A stretch of 63,397 nucleotides of DNA from Cytophagales bacterium. Lineage in GTDB: Bacteria > Bacteroidota > Bacteroidia > Cytophagales > Microscillaceae. This document shows positions 44,209-54,308 of this stretch, in pieces. Positions within the stretch are counted from its first letter, which is position 1. Each line of letters opens with the position of its first letter. The stretch is from the NCBI GenBank assembly GCA_004293905.1, contig RDZE01000038.1, positions 1-63,397 on the forward strand, written 5' to 3'. Both the position numbers and the translations under genes were made by a program. Under the pieces are notes generated by a model, which did no database searches, was not told where the DNA came from, and saw only the letters and a list, made by a program, of their open reading frames with translations.

Positions 44209-46338
44209 TTACTCAAAAAATGCCTTGAAGGTAAAGAGTTGTCCTGTTTTTGTTCCTAAGAAGAGTTTATCATCTTCATAATGAATAGCGGTAATGCCTA
44301 CGCCCAAATCTTCATAAAATTCTAATTGGAAAGTATTGAGGTTGTAAATACCTACATAGGTATCATTTGCAAATAGAAAACGCGCTTTTTCAGGGAAAAA
44401 TTTAGGGGTAAAATGGTTGCCTTGTGGCAGAGCAATTTCCTGTTCGCACTCCCAAGTTTCAGTATTGTATACATATAAATAATTACTTTTTCCTTTTACA
44501 AACAATTGTTCTTGGTAAATGAAATAATAGGTGAGGTATTCTTCTTGGTCTATGTTGATGTATCTTGATGGGCTATTTTGGTATAAATCCCAGATAATGA
44601 GCGTATTGCGGCGGTAGTATGCCATAATAGTTTGCGCATCTATTTGAATTAGGTTGTGCGCATTGAGTTTGTCTTTTTCGCCCAATGTAAATTCGGCAGT
44701 ATTGAGTACAAATTCGCGCTCTACTTGCAATGTTTTTAGATTGAATAAAACCATTGGCGCGTGTATGTCTGATAATGAGGTTTGGGCAATATTTGCCATG
44801 ACCTCTATTTCTGTAATGCCTTGTTCGTTGGGTTTATCCAACAAGTTGGAGGTATAAGTAATAAAGAGGGCTTTATCATTGCCTATTTCGTAACCCTTAT
44901 AAAAACAATAGGGTGCGTTCAAAATTTTCACCTCTTGGGTTCTTATGTTTATGAGTCTTGGTTTGTATGACATAGCACAAAGGATACATTCTTCTTCATT
45001 GCGCCAAAGTATTTTTTCGATGCCGATGAGGTGGTTGTCTAAGCGGATTCTTTGTATGAGGTCTAAACTTTGTGTATCAATGACTTGTACGCCTCCCTGA
45101 TAAGCTACGATTGCTGCGATTGGGTTTTTGGGAGGGGTGTTGGTTTGTATTTTTGTGTTGTAGTTTTCGAAATCGCTATATGAGTTGAGGGGTACTGCAT
45201 TTTCGTTCCAAGCAATGACAGAGGCATAGTAACTACTTGTAAAAATGCGTTGGGTGGGCGGGTTGTAGTAGAGGTCGTAAATGGGGCTTGTGTGTGTCAT
45301 ATTTTTGCCTTGCATGATAAGCAAATCTATGTCCCACTTTTTGATAATTCCTTTTTTATCGCCCGTATAAAGATAATTTCCATCAATGGCTTGGCTGTAG
45401 ATTTCTTCGCCGTCGTGTCCTTTTTCTGTAAAAATATTTCCACCTGTGTTGATGTCAAAGCCTTGTATTTGTTCGGAAACAGCAATGAGCAACTCTTTTT
45501 CTTCTATGTATTTTATTTGTTTTATTTTTTGGTTCGAAACGGTTTTTTGCCAAACTATTTGCCAATGTTTGCGGCTGTCCCAAACAACAATATCTTTGGC
45601 ACAACTGACCACGTAGCCATTTTTGAGCCATATTATGGTGTTAGGGGCTTCTTTGTTGCCTACATCTGTGGTATTGTCGCCTCCTATGGTCATTCCCATT
45701 ACGTAGCCCAAATAACTTCCTTGTACTAAGTCTTTGAGTAGTGTTCCTTCGGCTATGTCCCATACTTTAGCACTGCTATTGAGGGCAGTGGTGATGGCTA
45801 TGTCTTCAGTAGGGTGTACGGCTAAGGCATATACCCATTCTTGATGCCCTTCGAGCGTGTAGAGGAGTGTTTGGCTATGAAAGTCCCATACTTTTACAGT
45901 TCCATCTTTTGAAATACTGATTATTTTATCGCCTTTGGCATTAAAAGCGGCTTTACTCACATAGTTGTTGTGCCCTTCGAGTGTGCCTATTTTAGTCCAT
46001 TGGTCTGTTTCGTAGAGGTGTATTTTATAATCGTCGCAAGGGGCTGCCAAAAATCTTCCATCGGGCGATAGTGCCAAATGATTGACAGGGGCATATTGGT
46101 TGCCAAAATTTTTGACAAGTTCGAGGTCTTCCTGATGCCATATTTTAAGGCGGTTGTCTTCAGAAGACGTAATAAGGTAATCGCCCAATATGACCATACC
46201 ACCTATAAAATTGGAGTGTGCATTGTCAGCGGTTTCGAGTAGGGCATTATTTTTTGCAGGGTATTGCCCTAATGGTACAATGTTGCCTTTGACAGGGCTT
46301 CCATTTTTCCACTGTTCTAAAAAAGTTTCAATAATCAT
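44209..46338 (-). CDS. WD40 repeat protein
   Basis: The 709-residue soluble protein has WD40 repeats in its first half (for example IGTLEGHNNYVSKAAFNAKG with following VKVWDF, and LYTLEGHQEWVYALAV), forming at least one seven-bladed beta-propeller; further weaker repeats run to the end and could make a second. No signal peptide or enzymatic motif is present. Such proteins act as scaffolds or sensors. It starts 4 bases after the quinone reductase gene, so they are co-transcribed. Confidence 0.85.
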   Translation of the reverse strand: MIIETFLEQWKNGSPVKGNIVPLGQYPAKNNALLETADNAHSNFIGGMVILGDYLITSSEDNRLKIWHQEDLELVKNFGNQYAPVNHLALSPDGRFLAAPCDDYKIHLYETDQWTKIGTLEGHNNYVSKAAFNAKGDKIISISKDGTVKVWDFHSQTLLYTLEGHQEWVYALAVHPTEDIAITTALNSSAKVWDIAEGTLLKDLVQGSYLGYVMGMTIGGDNTTDVGNKEAPNTIIWLKNGYVVSCAKDIVVWDSRKHWQIVWQKTVSNQKIKQIKYIEEKELLIAVSEQIQGFDINTGGNIFTEKGHDGEEIYSQAIDGNYLYTGDKKGIIKKWDIDLLIMQGKNMTHTSPIYDLYYNPPTQRIFTSSYYASVIAWNENAVPLNSYSDFENYNTKIQTNTPPKNPIAAIVAYQGGVQVIDTQSLDLIQRIRLDNHLIGIEKILWRNEEECILCAMSYKPRLINIRTQEVKILNAPYCFYKGYEIGNDKALFITYTSNLLDKPNEQGITEIEVMANIAQTSLSDIHAPMVLFNLKTLQVEREFVLNTAEFTLGEKDKLNAHNLIQIDAQTIMAYYRRNTLIIWDLYQNSPSRYINIDQEEYLTYYFIYQEQLFVKGKSNYLYVYNTETWECEQEIALPQGNHFTPKFFPEKARFLFANDTYVGIYNLNTFQLEFYEDLGVGITAIHYEDDKLFLGTKTGQLFTFKAFFE

Positions 46339-46342
46339 CTTT

Positions 46343-47323
46343 TTAGGGTTGTACTTCTACCACTATTTTACCTATAGCTTGTCTATTTTCTATGATTTTA
46401 AGAGCCTCTGCTGATTTTTCTAATGGAAAGACTTGTGATACAAGGGGTTTCAGATGTCCTTCTTGCATTAGTTTGAGCAATTCTACCAATGAGCCTACCA
46501 ATATGGTGGGGTTTTTTACGGCATAGTTACCCCAAAACAGCCCTACCAATGAGGCATTTTTGAGTAAAAGCAGGTTAGCGGGTGCTTCAGGAATGCGCCC
46601 CCCTGCGAAGCCTACTATGAGCAATCTACCTTCCCAATTGAGTATTTTGAGTGATTTATCAAATACATCGCCTCCTACAGGGTCGAAAATAACATCTGCG
46701 CCTTTGTCATTGGTGGCTATTTTTACTTTTTCTACAAAATCTTCTTCTATATAATTGATGAGCGTATCAGCACCATATTTTTGAGCCATTGCCAATTTTT
46801 CGGCGGAGCTGGCAGTTGCTACGATTTTCGCGCCCATGTGTTTTCCTATGTCTATGGCAGCCAATCCTACGCCACCTCCTGCGCCATGCACAAGTAGTGT
46901 TTCCCCTTTTTTCAATTGTGCTCTGTGTTTTAGACCTACGTGTGCAGTGCCATACACTACCATAAAAGCGGCTGCGGTGTTAAAATCTATATCATCAGGA
47001 ATAGGGAGTACATTGGTAGCGGCTACGCAAACTTCTTCTGCAAGACCACCAACGCCACAAAGTGCGGCTACGCGCATACCTTCTTTTAGGTGTGTAATAT
47101 TTTTGCCTACTGCCTTAATGATGCCCGAAACCTCTCCGCAAGGTATGAATGGGAAAGGGGGTTTGGCTTGGTATTTTCCTGCGATCATGAGTACATCGGG
47201 GAAATTAAGCCCTGTAGCTTTTACGCTAATGAGTACTTCGTGGTCTTTGGGAGTGGGGGAAGAAATTTCTTCTAACACTAAATCATCAGGTGTACCCCAT
47301 TTTTTACATAAAATAGCTTTCAT
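46343..47323 (-). CDS. NADPH:quinone oxidoreductase family protein
   Basis: From MKAILCKKWG (47323) the protein is 326 residues of the medium-chain dehydrogenase/reductase family without catalytic zinc: GLNFPDVLMIAGKYQAKPP (QOR signature), VHGAGGGVGLAAIDIGKHMG as NADPH-binding loop, and FDPVGGDVFDKSLKIL. It would reduce quinones or enones with NADPH. First gene of a unit with the WD40 gene, and divergent from a TlpA-like gene. Confidence 0.92.
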   Translation of the reverse strand: MKAILCKKWGTPDDLVLEEISSPTPKDHEVLISVKATGLNFPDVLMIAGKYQAKPPFPFIPCGEVSGIIKAVGKNITHLKEGMRVAALCGVGGLAEEVCVAATNVLPIPDDIDFNTAAAFMVVYGTAHVGLKHRAQLKKGETLLVHGAGGGVGLAAIDIGKHMGAKIVATASSAEKLAMAQKYGADTLINYIEEDFVEKVKIATNDKGADVIFDPVGGDVFDKSLKILNWEGRLLIVGFAGGRIPEAPANLLLLKNASLVGLFWGNYAVKNPTILVGSLVELLKLMQEGHLKPLVSQVFPLEKSAEALKIIENRQAIGKIVVEVQP

Positions 47324-47338
47324 CTTCATTAAATCTAT

Positions 47339-47346
47339 TAATTTTG
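47339..47346 (+). promoter_or_regulatory. -7 box before the TlpA-like gene
   Basis: TAATTTTG (47339-47346) matches TAnnTTTG and lies 15 bases before the ATG at 47362. No TTG is seen at the expected -33 distance, in the 38-base divergent gap. Confidence 0.4.
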
Positions 47347-47361
47347 CACACTCAAAAAAGA

Positions 47362-48480
47362 ATGAATATGCAAATATTAATAAAATTTTTATTATTTACC
47401 ATTTTGTCGTCTTTTTTATTTGCTTGCAACCGCGATGAATCTTCAGCGAATGCACTACAAATAAAAGGAACTTTGCAACAAAATATAAAAGGGAATGTAG
47501 TTTTAGAAAAACTCAATCAAAATATTTATCAGCCTGTCAAAGAGGTAAGCCTCAAAGAGGGAAAGTTTGAAATAGAGGTAACTGTGCCCGAACCCGATTT
47601 TTATCGGCTGAATTTTCTTGATGGCAAACACTATATTTATCTTGTATTGGACAATAGCCCCATAGAAGTAGTGGCAGATATAGCACAAAACCCTATACAA
47701 TACAAAGTAACGGGCTCAAAAGATACGGAGTATTTTCAGGCTTTTAACCAATTTTTCAATAGCTATCAAAAAAGAGTGCGCCAATACAATGAGGCTTTCT
47801 TAAAGGCTAAAACAGATACAACAGCGCAGAAAAAAATAAGCGAGGAGTACCAAAAATACCAAAAAGCAGAAGTTAAAAATTTGAAGGCAATGATAGATAC
47901 TATTGTGCCCTCTATTGTTGCTTTGTACGCTATTAATGTATTGGAAATAGACCAAGAATTTGACTATTTGGAAAAAATAGCAAAGATATACCAGCAAAAA
48001 CTCCCTAAATCGAAACATACTCAGGCATTTCTGACGGCTATCAATCGACTTAAACCGCTCACAGTAGGGCAAATGGCACCCGATTTACAAATTCCTGATA
48101 GCACAGGGCGTTTGGTGGGGCTTTCTACGCTCAAAGGCAAAATCGTATTGATTGATTTTTGGGCTTCTTGGTGCAAACCCTGCCGTGCGAACAATCCTGC
48201 CGTAGTGGGTGTTTATGAAAAATATAAAAATAAGAATTTTACCATTTATGGCGTTTCTTTAGATGTAAAAAAAGAGCAATGGCTCAAAGCCATCAAAGAC
48301 GACCAACTCAATTGGGCGCACGTTTCCGACCTAAGAGGTTGGGAATCGGAGGCTGCCAAAATATATGAAATAGATGCCATACCACAAACGTTTTTGATAG
48401 ATGCGCAAGGGCGTATTGTGGCAAAAAATTTGACTCCCGAAGAATTGGAAAAAAAATTGCAAGAGATTACTTCATTATGA
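47362..48480 (+). CDS. TlpA-like thioredoxin-fold lipoprotein with DUF4369
   Basis: From ATG 47362 (MNMQILIKF) the protein is 372 residues: lipoprotein leader ending FLFAC, an N-terminal DUF4369 beta domain (~25-120), a helical linker, and a C-terminal thioredoxin/AhpC-TSA domain with active site WASWCKPC (C271, C274). It is probably a periplasmic thiol-disulfide oxidoreductase, a family expanded in Bacteroidota. Followed after 33 bases by the DUF547 gene. Confidence 0.9.
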   Translation: MNMQILIKFLLFTILSSFLFACNRDESSANALQIKGTLQQNIKGNVVLEKLNQNIYQPVKEVSLKEGKFEIEVTVPEPDFYRLNFLDGKHYIYLVLDNSPIEVVADIAQNPIQYKVTGSKDTEYFQAFNQFFNSYQKRVRQYNEAFLKAKTDTTAQKKISEEYQKYQKAEVKNLKAMIDTIVPSIVALYAINVLEIDQEFDYLEKIAKIYQQKLPKSKHTQAFLTAINRLKPLTVGQMAPDLQIPDSTGRLVGLSTLKGKIVLIDFWASWCKPCRANNPAVVGVYEKYKNKNFTIYGVSLDVKKEQWLKAIKDDQLNWAHVSDLRGWESEAAKIYEIDAIPQTFLIDAQGRIVAKNLTPEELEKKLQEITSL

Positions 48481-48513
48481 GTACCCTTCACCATCTAAAC
48501 TAAAATAAACGAT

Positions 48514-49233
48514 ATGTATTTTGATTCTGATTTAATTAAATTTTCACAAGATTTTCTATTCGTAGCGCGCACCAATAAATACACCAAATCATTCAAACAC
48601 CATCTGGAGCATTTGTCTATTGAGACTTTGCGCAAAGAATTGACAGACGAAAACAAAAAAGCAGTCTTTTGGCTCAATGTCTATAACGCTTTTGTTCAAG
48701 TAATGCTCAAAGAGCAGCCAAGTTTGTATCGTGATGTAGAAAAATTTCATACCCAAAAATCCATTCATATTGCAGGGCAAATACTCAGCCTACGCGATAT
48801 AGAGTTGGGTATCATCAGAAGAAGCCGAAAAGGGGCAAGCCGTTTTATGATTCATAAATTTGAGAAAGAAATGCGTTTAGAGAAAACCAATCCTTTAGTT
48901 CATTTTGCGCTCAATAGTGCCGCTCTAAGTAGCCCGCCGATAGTGGTTTATAAAATAGACGAACTTGAGGAACAACTCGAACAAAATACGGCTTTGTATC
49001 TCAAATCTGAATGTGTTTTTAATACTGAAAAAAATACGGTTACCGTGCCCGAAATCTTGAAATGGTATCGCAAAGATTTTGGTTACAAAAAAGGCATCAT
49101 AGAACTTTTGCAACGCAAAGAGATTATCTCTATTGCACAAGGAAGTGCCGCTAAATTAAAAATACGCTATAAAAAATTTGATTGGGCAATTGCGCTCAAT
49201 AAATTTGTAGAAGACCTTTTACAAACACAGTAA
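48514..49233 (+). CDS. DUF547 protein
   Basis: The 239-residue protein contains DUF547: FWLNVYNAFVQVMLKEQPSL near residue 51, FALNSAALSSPPI near 130 and a C-terminal FGYKKGIIELL. The family has a papain-like/transglutaminase-related fold but no proven function. No signal peptide, so probably cytoplasmic. It likely shares an operon with the TlpA-like gene. Confidence 0.88.
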   Translation: MYFDSDLIKFSQDFLFVARTNKYTKSFKHHLEHLSIETLRKELTDENKKAVFWLNVYNAFVQVMLKEQPSLYRDVEKFHTQKSIHIAGQILSLRDIELGIIRRSRKGASRFMIHKFEKEMRLEKTNPLVHFALNSAALSSPPIVVYKIDELEEQLEQNTALYLKSECVFNTEKNTVTVPEILKWYRKDFGYKKGIIELLQRKEIISIAQGSAAKLKIRYKKFDWAIALNKFVEDLLQTQ

Positions 49234-49236
49234 AAA

Positions 49237-49275
49237 AAAGAGGTTGTACTCTATCATCTATAGAACAACCTCTTT
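49237..49275. terminator. Bidirectional hairpin terminator
   Basis: AAAGAGGTTGT (49237-49247) pairs perfectly with ACAACCTCTTT (49265-49275). The upstream run of A gives a T run for minus-strand transcripts (cyclophilin), and a T-rich run follows on the plus strand (DUF547), so it serves both convergent genes. Confidence 0.85.
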
Positions 49276-49294
49276 GCTTTTCGTTTTTAGTGTT

Positions 49295-49738
49295 TTAGGC
49301 TTCGTCTTCTATTACCACTATTTTCTCAATCTTATCGCCTTGTTGTATGAGGTCTATCACTTCCAAACCTTCATATACTTTGCCAAATACAGTATGATTG
49401 CGGTCTAAGTGTTTGGTATTTTGGCGATTGTGACAGATAAAAAACTGCGAGCCACCTGTATCTCTTCCTGCGTGTGCCATAGAGAGTACGCCTCTATCGT
49501 GGTATTGATTTTCGCCTGTTAGTTCACATTTAATAGTGTAACCCGGTCCGCCTGCACCTGTACCATAAGGGCAACCGCCTTGTATTACGAAGTTAGGAAT
49601 TACTCTGTGGAAAGTGAGCCCATTGTAAAAGCCATTTTTGGCTAAATCTGTAAAATTTTTAACTGTGTTAGGAGCGTCTTCTTCAAAAAAAGATACTTTC
49701 ATCACTCCTTTTGCGGTATGGATTTCTGCTTTTGCCAT
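49295..49738 (-). CDS. Cyclophilin-type peptidyl-prolyl isomerase
   Basis: The 147-residue cytoplasmic cyclophilin shows [13 protein letters not shown] (catalytic Arg), [11 protein letters not shown] and [16 protein letters not shown]. It catalyses proline isomerisation during protein folding. No signal peptide, hence PpiB-like. Monocistronic; ends in a strong hairpin. Confidence 0.95.
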   Translation of the reverse strand: MAKAEIHTAKGVMKVSFFEEDAPNTVKNFTDLAKNGFYNGLTFHRVIPNFVIQGGCPYGTGAGGPGYTIKCELTGENQYHDRGVLSMAHAGRDTGGSQFFICHNRQNTKHLDRNHTVFGKVYEGLEVIDLIQQGDKIEKIVVIEDEA

Positions 49739-49803
49739 TCTAAAAAAAATTGTATATAAATGAAATGTTTAAATTTAAGTAAGCAAAGATATTGAAAAAA
49801 CTT

Positions 49804-51111
49804 TTATTTCAACCAATCAGGTTTTTTTATCACCACTTGCGCCCTCAAATCATTGAGCAGGGTATAAAGCCCAAAATAAGTTCGGTTGATATAAAGAGAG
49901 TGCCTTGAACCGCGTGCTTGCTTCGATTCTCTGATTTCTTTCATCTTCGACATACGGTCGCCGAAAGCGTATATTTCCTCAAAATAAGCATCATCGCCAA
50001 AGTCAAAAGTATCGTATCGGAAAGGGCGACAGAGCAACTCTATCATCTGTTTGAAAAGTGCAATATAAAACTCGCGCAAGGCAGGGGAATCGTCTTCAAA
50101 AAGGAATTCCATTGCATAAAATGTACGCATGAGCGTGGCTTCATCATCTAAAATGGCAGGATTGATGACTGCGAAATAGTTGTCATAAAAATCGGAGGGT
50201 ATTTCTTTGATACAACCAAAATCGATGATGCCCAAAGTACCATCTTCGCGCATGAGAAAATTGCCGGGGTGTGGGTCTGCGTGTACGGCACGGTGCGTAT
50301 GTATCTGAAAATCGTAAAAATCCCACAAGGCTTGCCCTATTTTATTGCGAACTTCTTGCGAAGGGTTCGTTTCAAGAAATTCTTTGAGGTGTTTTCCTTC
50401 GAGCCATTCCATTGTAAGGATTCTTTTGGAGGAAAATTCGGGGTAATATTTCGTAAAAACAATGTTTTCTATGTGTTGGCAGGCTTCGCTGATTTCTATG
50501 CTTCGTTTGAGTTCAAGCTCGTAGTCGGTTTCTTCTATGAGTTTGCTTTCTACCTCGAGCATGTATTTTTCTATATCTTTGTTAGGGAGTTGTAAAATCG
50601 TAACAGCAAAAGGCTTCACCATTTTCAGATCGGAGCGAATGCTATCGGCTACGCCGGGATATTGAATTTTTACGGCTAATTTTTTTCCTTCGTGCGTTGC
50701 CTGATGTACCTGACCTATAGAGGCGGCATTAGTAGCTTCCATATTAAAGGTATCGAACATTGCCTGCGGAGTTTTGCCAAACGATTTCTGAAAAGTTTTT
50801 ACAACCAAAGGTCCTGAAAGTGGAGGTGCGCTGTATTGTGCCATCGTAAAGCGTTCGGTGTAGGCTTTAGGCAATACATTCTTATCCATACTCATCATTT
50901 GGGCTACTTTGAGCGCGCTTCCTTTGAGTTGGCTAAGCGATTCGTAAATATCTTTTGCATTGGCTTCGTGCAACTCTTCGCGGCTTACTTCGCTGTTGAA
51001 GGCTTTTTTAGCATAGTGTTTTACATAGTTGGAGCCTACTTTGATGCCTGTTTTGATAAATTTGGCAGCCCTTTCGACTTTGGTGGTTGGTATTTTATCT
51101 TGATTTTTCAT
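49804..51111 (-). CDS. ABC1/AarF/UbiB-family atypical kinase
   Basis: From MKNQDKIPTT (51111) the protein is 435 residues with an atypical protein-kinase-like fold. It has the N-terminal KxGQ-like segment (SALKVAQMMS), the Ala-rich nucleotide loop (NAASIGQVHQA), the lysine in LAVKIQYPG, HADPHPGNF and the metal-binding IIDFG. UbiB homologues support isoprenoid-quinone synthesis; here menaquinone or a lipid role is more likely. No membrane segment at the C-terminus. The KxGQ Gly is replaced (KVAQ). Confidence 0.9.
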   Translation of the reverse strand: MKNQDKIPTTKVERAAKFIKTGIKVGSNYVKHYAKKAFNSEVSREELHEANAKDIYESLSQLKGSALKVAQMMSMDKNVLPKAYTERFTMAQYSAPPLSGPLVVKTFQKSFGKTPQAMFDTFNMEATNAASIGQVHQATHEGKKLAVKIQYPGVADSIRSDLKMVKPFAVTILQLPNKDIEKYMLEVESKLIEETDYELELKRSIEISEACQHIENIVFTKYYPEFSSKRILTMEWLEGKHLKEFLETNPSQEVRNKIGQALWDFYDFQIHTHRAVHADPHPGNFLMREDGTLGIIDFGCIKEIPSDFYDNYFAVINPAILDDEATLMRTFYAMEFLFEDDSPALREFYIALFKQMIELLCRPFRYDTFDFGDDAYFEEIYAFGDRMSKMKEIRESKQARGSRHSLYINRTYFGLYTLLNDLRAQVVIKKPDWLK

Positions 51112-51243
51112 GGATTTATGCAGTGAGTCGTCATCTATAGCAAAACGCAACTATACAGTCAAGTGTTCAAATTTTTCGAAAAGATGTAATTTTTTATCAA
51201 AAGCCTATACTTATACCTCAAAAATGGATTAAAATACAAAACA

Positions 51244-52683
51244 ATGAAAAGATTAGGTTTATTATTCTCATTAACTATACTTTTATGTAATTATAAAGTA
51301 CAAGCACAAAGCAGAGCTTGGACACTGCAAGAGTGTATAGAGTATGCAGTAGAAAATAACATCAGCATACAACAGAGCGAAATGCAAATTCAGACCAGCG
51401 AAAATACCTTGCAACAAAGCCAATGGGGACGCTGGACGCCCAATGCAAGTGCTACCATTACACAAGGCGCGAATCTTGGACGCTCCGTTGACCCTTACAC
51501 CAACCAATTTATCCAAACGGCGGTGTATTCTACAAATGCTTCTTTGGGTTTAACCCTAACACTTTTTAATGGCTTTCAACAGACAAACACTATTCAAAGA
51601 AATATGACTTCTGTGGAGGTGAATAAACTCAATACAGAGCAAACCAAATACAACACCGCGCTCAATGTTGCTTTGGGCTATTTGCAGGTACTACTGAACC
51701 AAGAATTATTGGAAGTAGCCAAAAAACAAACTGAAGTAACGCGCGCGCAATTAGAAAGAACCCAAAAACAATACGATGCAGGGGCTGTACCTATCATTAA
51801 CCTTACAAATTTGCAAGCCCAATTAGAAAATGATGAACTTGCAGTAGTCAATGCCGAAAACCAAATTAACTTAGCAAAACTGAATTTGATGCAATTAATG
51901 AACCTATCGGCTGCCGAAAAATTTGACATCGCTCGTGTAGAAATTGGCGATTTTGAGCCAAAAGCCTACCCACAAAGTGTTGATGAAATCTACAGCATAG
52001 CCGAAACTACTCAACCCGGTATCAAAAGTGCTGACCTCAGTGTGCAAGTGAGCGAAATGAGCTACGAAATATCTCGCGGCGGACGCTATCCTACTTTATC
52101 CCTTATAGGGCAAATCAACACTCTTTATTCAAGCTCTGCCAAAAGATTCATTACCTCTACAGCGGGTACACAAGCCCAAGTAATTGGTACAGTAGATGGC
52201 ACAGGGCAAACCGTTTCTACCTTAGTGCCCGTTACTTCACGTTCTGAACAAGACTATGGTTTGGTAAACCAATTCGCAGATAATTTTAGCCAATTTGTAG
52301 GCATAAGACTCAATATCCCTATCTTGGGTGCTTGGCAAACGCGCACTACTATCCGCAACAACCAAATTAATATAGAAAACAGCAAACTTACAGCACTCAA
52401 CTCACGCATACAACTACGACAAGCAATAGAGCAGGCATTCCTCAACCTGAAAGCTGCTGAAAAAACCTACATCGCACGTGGCGAACAAGTAAAATCTTTG
52501 CAAGCCGCTTATGATGCCTCCGAAAAAAGTTTCAATGCAGGAGCTACCAATGCCGTAGATTTTAACATCGCAAAGATTAATTTAGACCGTGCCAAATCTG
52601 ATTTGGTAAGGGCAAAATATGAATATATCTTCAGAACAAAAGTATTAGACTTTTACCAAAACAAACCCTTAACACTTGAATAA
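51244..52683 (+). CDS. TolC-family outer-membrane efflux protein
   Basis: The 479-residue protein has a signal peptide ending VQAQ and two outer-membrane efflux protein repeats (LQECIEYAVENNISIQQSE opening; NAGATNAVDFNIAKINLD near the end). It forms the exit duct for tripartite efflux. The following gene is a MacA-like adaptor, 26 bases downstream, so they form an operon; no ABC or RND inner-membrane pump is adjacent. Confidence 0.93.
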   Translation: MKRLGLLFSLTILLCNYKVQAQSRAWTLQECIEYAVENNISIQQSEMQIQTSENTLQQSQWGRWTPNASATITQGANLGRSVDPYTNQFIQTAVYSTNASLGLTLTLFNGFQQTNTIQRNMTSVEVNKLNTEQTKYNTALNVALGYLQVLLNQELLEVAKKQTEVTRAQLERTQKQYDAGAVPIINLTNLQAQLENDELAVVNAENQINLAKLNLMQLMNLSAAEKFDIARVEIGDFEPKAYPQSVDEIYSIAETTQPGIKSADLSVQVSEMSYEISRGGRYPTLSLIGQINTLYSSSAKRFITSTAGTQAQVIGTVDGTGQTVSTLVPVTSRSEQDYGLVNQFADNFSQFVGIRLNIPILGAWQTRTTIRNNQINIENSKLTALNSRIQLRQAIEQAFLNLKAAEKTYIARGEQVKSLQAAYDASEKSFNAGATNAVDFNIAKINLDRAKSDLVRAKYEYIFRTKVLDFYQNKPLTLE

Positions 52684-52709
52684 TAAAATATAAAACTTGT
52701 ATTACGAAC

Positions 52710-54080
52710 ATGGCAAAGAAAAAAAAGAGAAATTGGACAAGGATCATTATTATTTCTGTAGTATCACTCATCGCATTAGTTGTGATACTCCGAATATCGG
52801 GCGTCTTTGGGCGCGAACGCGTCAATGAAGTTTCCATAGAAAAAGCTAAAAAAGCCGACATTGTGGAAACAGTTACCGCCTCAGGAAAAATTCAACCTGA
52901 AATACAGGTCAAAATTAGCCCCGATGTTTCAGGAGAGATTACCGAAGTAAATATCAAAGAAGGCGACTCCGTAATAGTAGGGCAGAAACTCATCAGAATA
53001 CGCCCCGATAACTTACAAGCCGTAGTGCAAAACTCGCAAGCCGTCGTAAATACACGACAAGCCAACTTAGCACAAGCACAATCGGAAATGATACAACGCA
53101 AATCGGAATTATCGCGCACACAAATAGACTTCGAACGTTCCAAACAACTTTATGAGCAAAAAGTAATTTCCGAAGCCGATTTCCAATTGGCAAGAATGAA
53201 CTACGAAGTAGCCCAACAGCGTGTAGAAGCCTCTGTGCAAAACATAGAAGCCGCACGCTACAACATACAAAGTGCGCAAGCCTCCCTTAGCCAAAGTGCT
53301 GACAACCTTTCTCGTACTGAAATTTATGCCCCCATGAGCGGTATTGTTTCGAAGCTGACCGTAGAAAAAGGCGAAAAAGTAGTAGGAACAGCTACTATGT
53401 CGGGTACAGAAATGCTCATCATCGCTGACCTTAGCAACATGGAAGTGCAAATAGATGTAAACGAAAACGACATCGTAAAAGTAAAATTAGGGCAAGAAGC
53501 CGAAATAGAAGTAGATTCGTACAGCAATCGTAAATTTAAAGGGTTGGTTACAGAAATTGCAAACACAGCTAACCCCACTGCAACAGCCGATGCGGTAACG
53601 GAATTTAAAGTAAAAATTCGTATTCTTAGTAGCTCTTACAAAGATTTGATTGATGGAAAAACCAAACTTTCTCCTTTCCGCCCCGGTATGACTGCCTCTG
53701 TAAATATCATCACCAATAGAAAAAAAGACGCACTTTCTGTGCCCTTAGCTGCCGTAACGACACGCAATCCTAAAGACGAAAAAGTTGGTCAAAAAGAAGG
53801 ACAGCAACAACAACAACAGCAGCAAAAAACTGATGGAAAACAAGACAGTAAAACTGATGAATTGCAAGAAGTGGTATTTGTTTTTGACGAAAAAGAAGGA
53901 AAAGTAAGCAAAAGAATCGTAAAAACAGGCATCAGTGATTTTGAAAACATAGAAATTCTTTCGGGTATCAAAGAAGGCGAAACAGTCGTTATAGGACCCT
54001 TCAACCTACTGAGCAAAACGCTCAAAGAGGGCGATAAGGTGAAAAAAGCCGAAGAAAAACGAGAAAAATCAGGCTCATAA
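52710..54080 (+). CDS. MacA-like periplasmic adaptor (membrane fusion protein)
   Basis: The 456-residue protein has an N-terminal membrane anchor (~10-30), biotinyl-lipoyl-like halves (VKISPDVSGEITEVNIKEGD and YAPMSGIVSKLTVEKGEKV), a long helical hairpin (~95-200), a beta-barrel domain and a polar C-terminus. An uninterrupted Gln tract (~residues 370-380, QQQQQQQQ) sits in a linker before the last domain. It is a MacA/HlyD-type adaptor linking the TolC protein to an inner-membrane ABC pump, which is not present here. Confidence 0.92.
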   Translation: MAKKKKRNWTRIIIISVVSLIALVVILRISGVFGRERVNEVSIEKAKKADIVETVTASGKIQPEIQVKISPDVSGEITEVNIKEGDSVIVGQKLIRIRPDNLQAVVQNSQAVVNTRQANLAQAQSEMIQRKSELSRTQIDFERSKQLYEQKVISEADFQLARMNYEVAQQRVEASVQNIEAARYNIQSAQASLSQSADNLSRTEIYAPMSGIVSKLTVEKGEKVVGTATMSGTEMLIIADLSNMEVQIDVNENDIVKVKLGQEAEIEVDSYSNRKFKGLVTEIANTANPTATADAVTEFKVKIRILSSSYKDLIDGKTKLSPFRPGMTASVNIITNRKKDALSVPLAAVTTRNPKDEKVGQKEGQQQQQQQQKTDGKQDSKTDELQEVVFVFDEKEGKVSKRIVKTGISDFENIEILSGIKEGETVVIGPFNLLSKTLKEGDKVKKAEEKREKSGS

Positions 54081-54114
54081 AATAACAGATTACATACTTT
54101 TGTTACAACAACAT

Positions 54115-54148
54115 AAAAAAACTACCTTCTTTGGGGGTAGTTTTTTTA
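54115..54148 (+). terminator. Intrinsic terminator after the efflux operon
   Basis: ACTACC (54121-54126) pairs with GGTAGT (54136-54141), flanked by A and T runs that extend the stem, then T to 54147. It closes the tolC/macA-like unit, so an inner-membrane pump gene is not missing by mere read-through. Confidence 0.85.
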
Positions 54149-54308
54149 TGTATTTTAGGGGAGGATAAAAACTTAACCAAACACATATCAATATAAACAA
54201 AAGACGAAGCACAAAAAAGAGAATGTTTAAAAAATTAGCATTGCTAAAATTTGTATAATATAAAAAAAAAGCCCAACTTTGAAGCGTTTTTCTATTATCC
54301 TTTAAACT

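Noticed and set aside
53803..53830. CAA/CAG run in the MacA-like gene as a microsatellite switch
   Set aside because: The codons are mixed and the tract lies in a polar linker; length change would stay in frame and has no visible regulatory role.
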